This document shows positions 7,939 through 15,089 of a DNA stretch of 64,000 bases, piece by piece. Each line of letters begins with the position of its first letter. Positions within the stretch are counted from its first letter, which is position 1. The stretch covers positions 1-64,000 of the forward strand of contig NZ_JXXK01000017.1 of the NCBI RefSeq assembly GCF_000949455.1. Reading direction: 5' to 3'. A program made the translations under genes and the position numbers. Source of the stretch: Ruthenibacterium lactatiformans. GTDB lineage: Bacteria; Bacillota; Clostridia; Oscillospirales; Ruminococcaceae. The notes beneath the pieces are model-generated. The model worked only from the letters and a program-made list of their open reading frames with translations. It did not search any database and had not been told where the DNA came from.

Positions 7939-9417
7939 TTACAGCGCCAGCGTCCCGGTGGCGGCCCGGCGCACAAAGGCCGCGTCATGCTCCACAAACA
8001 GCATTGTGGGCCGGTAGTCCAGCAAAAGCTGCTCGATCTGCATGCGGGACAGTACGTCGATATAATTCAGGGGTTCGTCCCACAGGTAAAGATGAGCGCT
8101 TTCGCAAAGGCTGCGGGCCAGCAGCACTTTCTTTTTCTGTCCGGCGCTGTAATCCGCCATATCCTTTTCAAACTGCACCCGTTCAAAGCCAAGCTTGCGC
8201 AGCAGCGTCAGGAACATCGTCTCGTCCACGCCCGCGTTCCGGGCGTAGTCTCGTGCGCCGCCGTGCAGAAACGACGCGTCCTGGGGCACATAAGACACAA
8301 TAAGCCCCGCGCCGAGCGCCAGCGTACCGCAGGCGGCGACGTCCTGACCGCACAGCTTTTTCAGCAGCGTGCTTTTACCGCAGCCGTTGGGGCCGGTGAC
8401 AGCCATGCGCTCGCCGGGGCGAAGCGTGAACGTCAGGCCTGCGCACACCGTGCGCCCGCCGTAGGAAAGGCTCAGGCCTTCGGCGCGCACCAGCGGCCCG
8501 CTTTTGCTCCAGGCCAGCGGGTGCAGCTTCAGGCCGTCGGCCTCGTCCACATTGCGCAGCAGTGTTTTTTTCTCTGCAATGGCCGCCTGCTGGCGCGCTT
8601 CGGTGACTTTGGCCCGCTTCATCAGCTTGGCCGCCTTGTGGCCCAGAAAACCCCGGTCCGGCCGCAGGCCGCTGTTGCGGGCGTGCTTTTCCCGCTCGGC
8701 CCTGCCGCTCCAGCGCTCGGTGCGGCGCGCGGCCTCGCCCAGCCGGGCGATGTCCTTTTCCAGCCGTTCGTTTTCCGCGCGTTCACGCTCGTCCTGCAGG
8801 CGTTTGTTTTCCTCCCAGGCGGTGAAATTCCCCTGCATCACGGTGATGTCGCGGCGGTTCAGCACCAGCATATGGTCGGCGCAGCGGTCCAGCAGATCTC
8901 TGTCGTGGGAAACCAGGATATATCCCCTTTTCTGCGCCAGATATTCACCCAGAAGGCGGCGTCCTCCGGCATCCAGATGGTTTGTCGGCTCGTCGATGAG
9001 CAGGAATGCGCCATCGTGCAAAAACAGGCTGGCCAGCAGAATCTTGGTTTGCTCTCCATTACTCATTGTATAAAATGGGCGATATAATACGTCTTGCTCC
9101 ACACCCAGCAGATTCAGTTCCCGCAGGATGCGCCAGGCCGGGCAATCCGGGAGCAGCCGCTCCAGCACGGCTTGCGTATCGTCCTGCGGATATTCCACAG
9201 GGAATGGGAAATACAGCACGGGTACGCCGGCGCGCACGGCGCCGCGGGAATCCAGCGTGCCGTCCAGCAGCTTCAGAAATGTGGTTTTGCCGCGCCCGTT
9301 GCGGCCGGTAAAGCCGAGCCGCCAGTCGGTGTCCAGCACGAAAGAGACGTCCTCGAACACGTTGTCGCAGGCGCCGTCATAGGCGAAGGTAAGATGGGAA
9401 ACGGTGATTTGGGACAT
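7939..9417 (-). CDS. ABC-F ribosomal protection protein, Lsa/CplR-like
   Basis: This 492-residue protein has two ATPase domains on one chain and no membrane segments. NBD1 carries GRNGRGKTTFLK, MSNGEQTK and LLIDEPTNHLD. A charged linker follows at roughly residues 200-290. NBD2 carries GPNGCGKSTLLK, SAGQKKKVLLA and LWDEPLNYIDV. The opening and the NBD2 stretch LNYIDVLSRMQIEQLL match the Lsa/Vga/CplR resistance branch, as I recall it, rather than the housekeeping EttA or Uup branches. Such proteins bind the ribosome and dislodge lincosamides, streptogramin A or pleuromutilins. The start at 9417 has GGAG 9 bases upstream. A terminator hairpin lies immediately before that site, suggesting attenuation. 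Resistance is predicted, not shown. Confidence 0.88.
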   Translation of the reverse strand: MSQITVSHLTFAYDGACDNVFEDVSFVLDTDWRLGFTGRNGRGKTTFLKLLDGTLDSRGAVRAGVPVLYFPFPVEYPQDDTQAVLERLLPDCPAWRILRELNLLGVEQDVLYRPFYTMSNGEQTKILLASLFLHDGAFLLIDEPTNHLDAGGRRLLGEYLAQKRGYILVSHDRDLLDRCADHMLVLNRRDITVMQGNFTAWEENKRLQDERERAENERLEKDIARLGEAARRTERWSGRAEREKHARNSGLRPDRGFLGHKAAKLMKRAKVTEARQQAAIAEKKTLLRNVDEADGLKLHPLAWSKSGPLVRAEGLSLSYGGRTVCAGLTFTLRPGERMAVTGPNGCGKSTLLKKLCGQDVAACGTLALGAGLIVSYVPQDASFLHGGARDYARNAGVDETMFLTLLRKLGFERVQFEKDMADYSAGQKKKVLLARSLCESAHLYLWDEPLNYIDVLSRMQIEQLLLDYRPTMLFVEHDAAFVRRAATGTLAL

Positions 9418-9435
9418 ATACTTCAACTCCAATCG

Positions 9436-9468
9436 AAAAAGGCCGCGGGAACGCGCCCGCGGCTTTTT
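9436..9468 (-). terminator. Putative attenuator of the ABC-F gene
   Basis: On the minus strand GCCGCGGG pairs with CCCGCGGC over a six-base loop and is followed by CTTTTT. The T-run ends 5 bases before the GGAG ribosome binding site of the ABC-F gene. It would end transcription unless prevented, which is the arrangement known for leader-controlled ABC-F genes. Confidence 0.7.
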
Positions 9469-9665
9469 CCACCATGTGTCCAGAGCCGGGCCGAAGCGCC
9501 GGAAACCCTGAAAAAGGCAGGCGCCGCACAAAGGCGGCCCTGCCCTTCCTTACACACGGAAGGAGCCGGAACGAAACGCATTTTCCCGCTTTGTGGAAGG
9601 CGCACAAAACCACAGCAGCGCGCGAAAACGCCGCGCCGCAGGTTTGTGCACGTACAAAAAGCAGG

Positions 9666-9677
9666 TCAAATGCGCAT
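9666..9677 (-). CDS. Possible three-codon leader peptide (Met-Arg-Ile)
   Basis: ATG CGC ATT TGA is preceded by GGGAG with 8-base spacing. An earlier ATG overlapping this site has no spacing from it. It lies about 200 bases upstream of the attenuator. Ribosome stalling on short leader frames is known to control related resistance genes. That this one is translated is an inference. Confidence 0.4.
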   Translation of the reverse strand: MRI

Positions 9678-9767
9678 CCTTCCATCTCCCGTCTATTCGA
9701 TTCTTTTTTATTGCTCCCAATAAAAAACGATCTTGATGGCCGCGCCCGGGGACGGGCCGCACAGCCG

Positions 9768-9925
9768 AAAAAATAGCCCGCAGCTATTTTTTTTATAGCT
9801 TTGCCGTGCAAAGCTATAAAAAGCAGCCATGTGGGCTGTCCCGGCCCATGGTCTTAAAATATTAAGCGCCCGGGCACAAAGTGCCTGGATGCGCGTAGAA
9901 AACAGCAGCGTAGCTGCTGTTTTTT
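9768..9925. repeat. Array of tandem hairpins
   Basis: Successive inverted repeats are AAAAAATAGC/GCTATTTTTT (9768-9792), TTTATAGCTTTG/CAAAGCTATAAA (9792-9820), CAGCC/GGCTG (9824-9838), GCGC..GGGCAC/GTGCC..GCGC (about 9866-9894) and AAAACAGCAGC/GCTGCTGTTTT (9899-9924). Several have T-runs and can terminate transcription in either direction. Five hairpins in 160 bases exceeds what one terminator needs. Confidence 0.65.
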
Positions 9926-9950
9926 AAGATAGCAAAGCGGAAACGGTTTG

Positions 9951-10253
9951 TCAAGAGCCCTTTTGCGGCGGCGGGCGGCGGTGTGCGGTAATGACCGTCC
10001 CGCTGCCCGCGTTGACCACAAATTCGCAGTCCGCAGATGTGATATACCAGTTTTTGCCCCTGCGCTGATAAACCGCATCTGGCTGTGCGATGCACCGTAT
10101 GCACTGCCGCATGACGTCCTGGGGGGCAAACCCGAGATTTTTGCACAGACGCGCGGCGCCAAGAGGCGTCGTGTGGAGTTCGTGCGGCCTTGGCGGCGCG
10201 GTGTTTTCCCGTACAGTGTCCTCCCCCGCGCGGGCCGGAGCGGCGCGCTGCAT
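9951..10253 (-). CDS. DUF3781-family protein
   Basis: This 100-residue protein matches the small DUF3781 family. It has the LHTTPLGAARLCKNLG opening of the domain, a central Cys pair, and the RRGKNWYITSADCEFVVN and GTVITAHR stretches. The start at 10253 leaves 5 bases after the stop of the zinc-ribbon gene, so the two are almost certainly co-transcribed. No catalytic function is established for the family. The first 20 residues are poorly conserved in character, so the start is less sure than the body. Confidence 0.7.
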   Translation of the reverse strand: MQRAAPARAGEDTVRENTAPPRPHELHTTPLGAARLCKNLGFAPQDVMRQCIRCIAQPDAVYQRRGKNWYITSADCEFVVNAGSGTVITAHRRPPPQKGS

Positions 10254-10258
10254 ACGCG

Positions 10259-10540
10259 TCAGCCCTGCGTCTGCTTCCAGCGCTTGAGCGTGGGGTACCA
10301 CGCGCGCATGGCGCGGCGGGCGTCCTCGGCGTCCAGCCCTGGGTTCTGCTGCTGCTCGAAGCGGATGCAGAAATCGATCATCTCGTCCATCGTGCAGTCC
10401 GCCGTGAAACCGCCGTCCTGATAACAGTAGGTGCAGTATTCCTCCGACCTGCCGCCTCCGGCTTCGGTGCCATAGTCGGCCTCGTTTTGCAGCGGCATGC
10501 CGCAGCTCTGGCAAAAGCGCTTGACGTTCTGGTTTTCCAT
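10259..10540 (-). CDS. Zinc-ribbon domain protein
   Basis: This 93-residue protein has one zinc ribbon formed by CQSCGMP and CTYCYQDG, followed by a helical tail (CTMDEMIDFCIRFEQQQNP). This build matches a family of small putative zinc-ribbon proteins common in Firmicutes. AAAGGGG precedes the ATG at 10540. It lies between a WYL regulator and a DUF3781 gene on the same strand. Its role is unknown; the context suggests it is regulated by, or acts with, the WYL protein. Confidence 0.8.
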   Translation of the reverse strand: MENQNVKRFCQSCGMPLQNEADYGTEAGGGRSEEYCTYCYQDGGFTADCTMDEMIDFCIRFEQQQNPGLDAEDARRAMRAWYPTLKRWKQTQG

Positions 10541-10653
10541 GTTGCATTCCCCTTTCGGTTGTTGTGCGTTCAGTATAAACCGGGGAAGATGACATCCTGC
10601 GTCATATTCAAAAGAAAAAATAAATTTTCCGCAGCCGGCCGCGCGCCAAAGGG

Positions 10654-11562
10654 TCACTCCGGCGCGCCGTACAGCGCCGCCACTTTCTGCCCGGCCTCGC
10701 GCAGGGCCTGCTGCACCTGCGGCGGAGACAGCACAGCCACATCGGCTCCGAAGCTCAGCAAAAAACCGTATATCCACGGGCTTTCGGGGTAAAAGGCGGA
10801 CACGAAGAGGCGTCCGTCCGGCAGCTGTGTCACCCACTCCGGCGGAAACATATCGTAAACGCGGTACGCGGCGGCGGGTGTGAACGTCAACTCCAGATGC
10901 AAAAGCGGACCGGGGGCCTCCGCCGGGTCCATCGGCTGGGGCGTGTGCTGCGGGCCGGGCGTGAAAACGGCGTCCAGCAGCGTCACGTCCAGCATGCGGC
11001 ACAGTTTGAACACACGCAGCGCCTGTCGTGCCAGGCAGTACGCCTGCAGGTACCAGGCGGCGTCTTTATAAACCAGCTTCACGGGCTGGGCCGTGCGGCG
11101 GCTTTTTTCGCCGCGCGCGCTGTAATAATCGAAGGCGATCTCCCGGCGCGAGAGGATGGCTGTTTTCAGTGTGGCGAACACGCGTTTTTCCGCCGGGCCG
11201 GAGCCCCAGGGAGAAAAATCCACCTCCAGCCAGCCGTCGCCGCTTTTCTGGAACAGCCCGGCCAGCTTTTCCAGCGCCGCGCCGCCCATGCCTGCGGCGG
11301 CCATGGCCCGCAGGGCATACAGGATCTCGTCCTGCTCGCCGTCCGTCAGCAGCGAGCGGTCCAGCACATAGCCGGGCAGCAGCCCCACGCCGCCGCCTCC
11401 GCCCCGCGCCGCGTACACAGGGACGCCCGCGGCCGAAAGCGCGTCGATGTCCCGGTAAATCGTGCGCACGCTCACTTCAAAGCGTTCGGCCAACTCCCGC
11501 GCCGTCATGCGGGGACGGCTTTGCAGCAGATATACGATCTCGAACAGGCGGCCCGTGTGCAT
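10654..11562 (-). CDS. HTH/WYL-domain transcriptional regulator
   Basis: This 302-residue protein combines an N-terminal winged helix (RLFEIVYLLQSR, then ARELAERFEVSVRTIYRDIDALSAAGVPV) with a central WYL-type domain (around residues 135-210, VYKDAAWYLQAYCL and FKLCRML) and a WCX-like C-terminus. Such proteins sense ligands such as nucleic acids or small molecules through the WYL domain. Its start is 2 bases from the stop of the CYTH gene upstream, so they are coupled. A glycine-rich GGGGGVGLLPGY segment is the usual wing region. Confidence 0.88.
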   Translation of the reverse strand: MHTGRLFEIVYLLQSRPRMTARELAERFEVSVRTIYRDIDALSAAGVPVYAARGGGGGVGLLPGYVLDRSLLTDGEQDEILYALRAMAAAGMGGAALEKLAGLFQKSGDGWLEVDFSPWGSGPAEKRVFATLKTAILSRREIAFDYYSARGEKSRRTAQPVKLVYKDAAWYLQAYCLARQALRVFKLCRMLDVTLLDAVFTPGPQHTPQPMDPAEAPGPLLHLELTFTPAAAYRVYDMFPPEWVTQLPDGRLFVSAFYPESPWIYGFLLSFGADVAVLSPPQVQQALREAGQKVAALYGAPE

Positions 11563-11564
11563 GG

Positions 11565-12047
11565 CTATCCCTCCCGGCCGGAGCCGCGGGTAGCGTGCCA
11601 GTAGGCGCTCATGGAAAAATCGCCGCTCTCGGTCTTTTCTTCGCCCAGGAAGGGCGGCGGAACAAAGGCGCGGGCGGCCTCCACGGTGGGGAACTCCACC
11701 TCCGCGTAGAAAAACGCCGTGGGCCGGCCCGCGTCCACCAGGCTCACCTCCAGCCGCTCGCCCCCGGGCAGCGCATACACCCTGTAATCCTTGGTCACAA
11801 GGTCCTGCCCGGTGAAGGCTGTGAGCCGCCGGAACAATTCCGCAGAAATATCCGTTTCAACCTCCTCCCGCGCCAGCGTGCCTTCGCCCTTGAAGCACAG
11901 CACACAGCGGCAGCCGTCGGCGTTCACGCTCTCCCGGATGCGCACCACGGGGGCTGTCGAGATATATCCCTGGCGCACCCGGGCCTCTTTCAGCAGCGGG
12001 AGACCGGCGGGGAACCCGTCGATGAGCCACTTGCGTTCGATCTCCAT
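11565..12047 (-). CDS. CYTH-domain protein (triphosphate tunnel enzyme family)
   Basis: This 160-residue protein opens with the ExExK signature as MEIERKW, the hallmark of CYTH/triphosphate tunnel metalloenzymes that bind and often hydrolyse triphosphates with divalent metal. Alternating charged strands follow (VRQGYIS, VVRIRES, CRCVLCFKGEG, REEVETDI, KDYRVYAL, LEVSLVDAG, FFYAEVEF), as expected for the eight-strand tunnel. It heads a minus-strand cluster with the WYL regulator. The substrate (inorganic triphosphate, thiamine triphosphate or other) cannot be told. Confidence 0.88.
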   Translation of the reverse strand: MEIERKWLIDGFPAGLPLLKEARVRQGYISTAPVVRIRESVNADGCRCVLCFKGEGTLAREEVETDISAELFRRLTAFTGQDLVTKDYRVYALPGGERLEVSLVDAGRPTAFFYAEVEFPTVEAARAFVPPPFLGEEKTESGDFSMSAYWHATRGSGREG

Positions 12048-12182
12048 TTTAACACCCCACTATCTTTTTTTTCGTAAGACCATTATAATAGTGTGTATCC
12101 GACAAGTCAAAAATGCCGGGCGCTTTGTAAAAAGCCCGGCCGGGCGCAAACGTGCGCACCCAAAAGAAAAGGCGGAAAGACC

Positions 12183-13415
12183 ATGAAGCAGCAAAGAGGA
12201 TATCCCCGGGTGACCGTTACCCCCAAGGCCGAACGCGGGCTGACGGGTGGACATCCGTGGGTGTACGATACGGAAGTGGCGGACGCGCAGCCCGCGGAAA
12301 ACGGCGCGCTGGTGGACGTGATCAGCGCAAAGGGACGGTATCTGGGCACGGGCTTCATCAGCCTGCACAGCAAGATCCGTGTGCGCATCCTTTCACGCAA
12401 TGCCAATGACGTCTTCGACGAGGCGTTTTACCTGCGCCGATTGTCCCACGCGTGGGAGTACCGCAAAACAGTGCTGAGCGGGGAGGTTTCGAGCTGCCGT
12501 GTCATCTTCGGCGAGGCCGACCTGTTCCCCGGCCTGACGGTGGACCGTTTTGGCCGGTATCTGGTGGCACAGACGCTCTCTGTGGGCATCGAGCGCATCA
12601 AGCCCGTGCTCTTTCCGCTGCTGGTAAAGCTGCTGCGGGACGACGGCCAGCAGATCGACGGCCTGTACGAGCGCAACGACGTTGCCATCCGCGCCCGGGA
12701 GGGGCTGGAGGAAAACAAGGGCTGGTTTGACCTTTCGGCGCTGGGCCTGCCCCGGCCGGACACCTGTCTGACGGAAATTGTGGAAAACGGAGTCCGCTAT
12801 ACTGTGGACGTGGAAAATGGCCAGAAAACGGGTTTTTTTCTGGACCAGAGGTTCAACCGGCAGGCTGTGGCGCGGCTTGCGCAGGGCAGGACGGTGCTGG
12901 ACTGCTTCACGCACACCGGCTCCTTTGCACTGAACGCAGCCAAGGGCGGCGCGGCCCATGTGACGGCGGTGGACGTCTCCGAGGCCGCCGTGGAGATGGC
13001 GCGCCGCAATGCGGATATCAACGGAGTGTCGGACAGAATGGACTGCGTGGCGGCCAATGTGTTCGACCTGCTGCCCCGTCTGGCGGAGGAGGGCGGCAAA
13101 AAGTATGATTTCATCATTCTGGATCCGCCCGCGTTTACGAAATCCCGCAAGACAGTGCCGGGCGCACTGCGGGGATATAAGGAGATCAATTACCGCGCCA
13201 TGAAGTTGCTGCCCCGGGGCGGGTATCTTGCCACCTGCAGCTGCAGCCATTTTGCCACGGACGGGATGTTCCGCGCCATGCTGGCAGACGCGGCCCGTGA
13301 CGCGGGCGTGCAGCTGCGCCAGATCGAGGCGCGCCAGCAATCGCCGGACCATCCCATCCTGTGGGGTGTGGACGAGACGAATTATCTGAAGTTTTACCTG
13401 TTCCAGGTGTTTTGA
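12183..13415 (+). CDS. RlmI-like 23S rRNA cytosine methyltransferase
   Basis: This 410-residue protein has an N-terminal PUA-like RNA-binding domain (GLTGGHPWVYDTEV at about residues 18-31) and a C-terminal SAM-binding fold. Key stretches are VENGQKTGFFLDQRFNR, motif I VLDCFTHTGSFALNAAKGG, and the catalytic FIILDPPAFTKSRK. This matches COG1092 enzymes that make 5-methylcytosine in rRNA. The ATG at 12183 matches the family N-terminus. It is divergent from the CYTH gene and precedes two acetyltransferases. Confidence 0.9.
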   Translation: MKQQRGYPRVTVTPKAERGLTGGHPWVYDTEVADAQPAENGALVDVISAKGRYLGTGFISLHSKIRVRILSRNANDVFDEAFYLRRLSHAWEYRKTVLSGEVSSCRVIFGEADLFPGLTVDRFGRYLVAQTLSVGIERIKPVLFPLLVKLLRDDGQQIDGLYERNDVAIRAREGLEENKGWFDLSALGLPRPDTCLTEIVENGVRYTVDVENGQKTGFFLDQRFNRQAVARLAQGRTVLDCFTHTGSFALNAAKGGAAHVTAVDVSEAAVEMARRNADINGVSDRMDCVAANVFDLLPRLAEEGGKKYDFIILDPPAFTKSRKTVPGALRGYKEINYRAMKLLPRGGYLATCSCSHFATDGMFRAMLADAARDAGVQLRQIEARQQSPDHPILWGVDETNYLKFYLFQVF

Positions 13416-13450
13416 GCGGCGCGCGGCGGCCGCATAGAAGGAGAATGGAT

Positions 13451-13978
13451 ATGGAATACCGCGAGATCGCACCCGGCGAGCTGGACCGGGCGCTGTTCCG
13501 GCATTTTGAACGGCGCCAGGAAGTGACGAAGTGCCGCCGCAGGGAAAACGGCGTATGGGTCGTGCGGGACGCGCCGTTCATCGACGACTGGAGCGAAGCG
13601 GATTATGCGTTTCTTGTGCAATGCCTGCAAAATACGCTGGCCACGGGCGGCGTTGTGCTGGGGGCCTTTGCGGACGGCGCGCTCAAGGGCTTTGCCTCGG
13701 TGGAAAGCGCCCCGCTGGGCAAAGCGGGGGATTACCGGGACCTGACGTGCCTGCACGTTTCGGCTGAGCTGCGGGGCAGAGGCATCGGGCGGGAGCTTTT
13801 TACCCGGGCGGCGCAGTGGGCCCGTGCGCACGGCGGAAAAAAGCTGTATCTGTCGGCCCATTCGGCGGTGGAGACACAGGCGTTTTACGCGGCGATGGGC
13901 TGCGTGGAGGCCCGGGAGTACAATGAGGCCCATGTGGCGTCGGAGCCGTTTGACTGCCAGATGGAGTACGCGCTGTGA
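13451..13978 (+). CDS. GNAT-family N-acetyltransferase
   Basis: This 175-residue protein has the GNAT acetyl-CoA site in LTCLHVSAELRGRGIGRELF, followed by LYLSAHSAVETQAFYAAMGC. The ATG at 13451 lies 7 bases after AAGGAG; an ATG 6 bases earlier is too close to that site. It follows the methyltransferase gene by 35 bases and precedes another GNAT gene by 24, so the three probably form an operon. The acceptor is unknown. Confidence 0.85.
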   Translation: MEYREIAPGELDRALFRHFERRQEVTKCRRRENGVWVVRDAPFIDDWSEADYAFLVQCLQNTLATGGVVLGAFADGALKGFASVESAPLGKAGDYRDLTCLHVSAELRGRGIGRELFTRAAQWARAHGGKKLYLSAHSAVETQAFYAAMGCVEAREYNEAHVASEPFDCQMEYAL

Positions 13979-14002
13979 GGCGCCGTGATGCGGAGGATAA
14001 GC

Positions 14003-14452
14003 ATGCAGATCAGAAAATACAGGCCGTCGGATTGCCGGGAATTGGCGGAGCTGTTCTACGACACGGTCCATACGGTCAATGCCGGGGATTATACAAAGGA
14101 GCAGCTGGACGCGTGGACGACGGGCCATGTGGATCTGGAGGCCTGGGACCGCTCGTTCCGGGAACACCATACCCTTGTCGCTTTGGAGGACGGTGCGGTC
14201 ATCGGGTTTGGGGATATCGACGGCTCGGGATATCTGGACCGTTTGTACGTCCACCGGCGCCATCAGGGCAAGGGCGTGGCAACCGCCCTTTGCGACAGGC
14301 TGGAGCAGGTGTGCGCGGGCGTTATCAGCACCCACGCATCGATTACGGCGAAGCCTTTTTTTGAAAAAAGAGGGTATCGGGTCATCCGGGAGCAGCAGGT
14401 GGAACGGCAGGGCGTGGCGCTCACCAACTTCGTGATGGAAAAACGGCGGTGA
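14003..14452 (+). CDS. GNAT-family N-acetyltransferase
   Basis: This 149-residue acetyltransferase has MQIRKYRPSDCRELAELF at the N-terminus, the YLDRLYVHRRHQGKGVATALC acetyl-CoA pocket, and ASITAKPFFEKRGYRVIREQQVERQGVALTNF at the C-terminus. The ATG at 14003 has CGGAGG 6 bases upstream; two earlier in-frame ATGs do not. This build matches YafP/ElaA-like small GNATs. It is the last gene before a strong terminator. Confidence 0.87.
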   Translation: MQIRKYRPSDCRELAELFYDTVHTVNAGDYTKEQLDAWTTGHVDLEAWDRSFREHHTLVALEDGAVIGFGDIDGSGYLDRLYVHRRHQGKGVATALCDRLEQVCAGVISTHASITAKPFFEKRGYRVIREQQVERQGVALTNFVMEKRR

Positions 14453-14480
14453 GCCAGGGCGAAAAAGGGAAAAGAATCAA

Positions 14481-14516
14481 AAATGCCGGCAGCGGAAATT
14501 TCCGCCGCCGGCATTT
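14481..14516. terminator. Bidirectional terminator
   Basis: AAATGCCGGC pairs with GCCGGCATTT around an inner GCGGAAATTTCCGC palindrome. It separates the GNAT gene from the convergent small-protein gene. Confidence 0.75.
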
Positions 14517-14528
14517 CTGTGTAAAAGG

Positions 14529-14717
14529 CTATTGCTCCGCCTGCACCGCCATCACCTGCGCGGCGGGCCGCCCGTTTACGGAGGCCAATGGAGCGCCGCA
14601 CAGCACGGCTGTCAGCGAGCCGCCCCTGGGCCAGAACAGCGAGAGACAAAGCAGCGCGGCCAGCACAACTGCCGCAAGCCGCCTGGCGGCGGGAGACATC
14701 ATCCGGTTCGTTTCCAT
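14529..14717 (-). CDS. Small exported or membrane-bound protein, unknown
   Basis: This 62-residue protein has a positively charged start and one hydrophobic segment (AARRLAAVVLAALLCLSLFW), which is a signal peptide or single anchor. A short tail rich in small residues ends in QAEQ. The ATG at 14717 has a perfect AGGAGG site 5-6 bases upstream, so translation is likely despite the size. I recognise no family. Its promoter carries two copies of an octamer exactly 11 bases apart, suggesting control by an OmpR-type response regulator. Confidence 0.6.
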   Translation of the reverse strand: METNRMMSPAARRLAAVVLAALLCLSLFWPRGGSLTAVLCGAPLASVNGRPAAQVMAVQAEQ

Positions 14718-14771
14718 CGTATTCCTCCTGAGTGTATCGAATTTCGGGCTTTCTGTGACTGATTTATACTC

Positions 14772-14805
14772 AGTATACCACCGCCTGGTCACAACATGGT
14801 CACAA
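14772..14805 (-). promoter_or_regulatory. Promoter with 11-bp-spaced direct repeats
   Basis: On the minus strand a TATACT -10 box (14772-14777) is preceded by two copies of TTGTGACC (14787-14794 and 14798-14805), exactly one helical turn apart and overlapping the -35 position. There is no good -35 hexamer. This is the geometry of an OmpR/PhoB-type activator site. Confidence 0.6.
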
Positions 14806-15089
14806 ATTGAAAAAATCTGCACGCATTTGACAGACTTTTTGCGAGGCGAAGTCAATATAAAAATGATGATAAAAATCAAATGACTTTTTGGGTGCGTAAA
14901 ACCGATGACCGGTGCGGCCCGCATGGAGCAGAGACACCGCCGCCCGGAGAAAGGGATGGCCGGCGCCACGTGGCAAGAAACGCAAATATATGCCAAGCCC
15001 CGCCCTGTTCACCGCGCGCCGCGCGCCGTACAATAAAAGCAACGACACCGGGCGCGCCCTCCGCGCGGCCCGTACAGGGAGGATGCAGT
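14806..15089. other. Intergenic region before the GH94 gene
   Basis: No gene is seen. TTGACA at 14827 and AGTCAA downstream form an imperfect inverted repeat in an AT-rich stretch (14820-14880), possibly a regulator site. TACAATAAAAG near 15029 could be a -10 region. Neither is certain. Confidence 0.35.

Larger units (their letters stand above)
9418..9950 (-). other. Long leader region of the ABC-F gene with hairpin array
   Basis: There is no conventional gene in this 533-base gap. It holds, from the gene outwards, a terminator-like hairpin against the ABC-F ribosome binding site, a three-codon reading frame with its own ribosome binding site, and a dense run of hairpins at 9703-9925. The hairpins probably terminate the minus-strand DUF3781 transcript, and the nearer ones may belong to the ABC-F leader. 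I could not fix the promoter. Confidence 0.6.
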
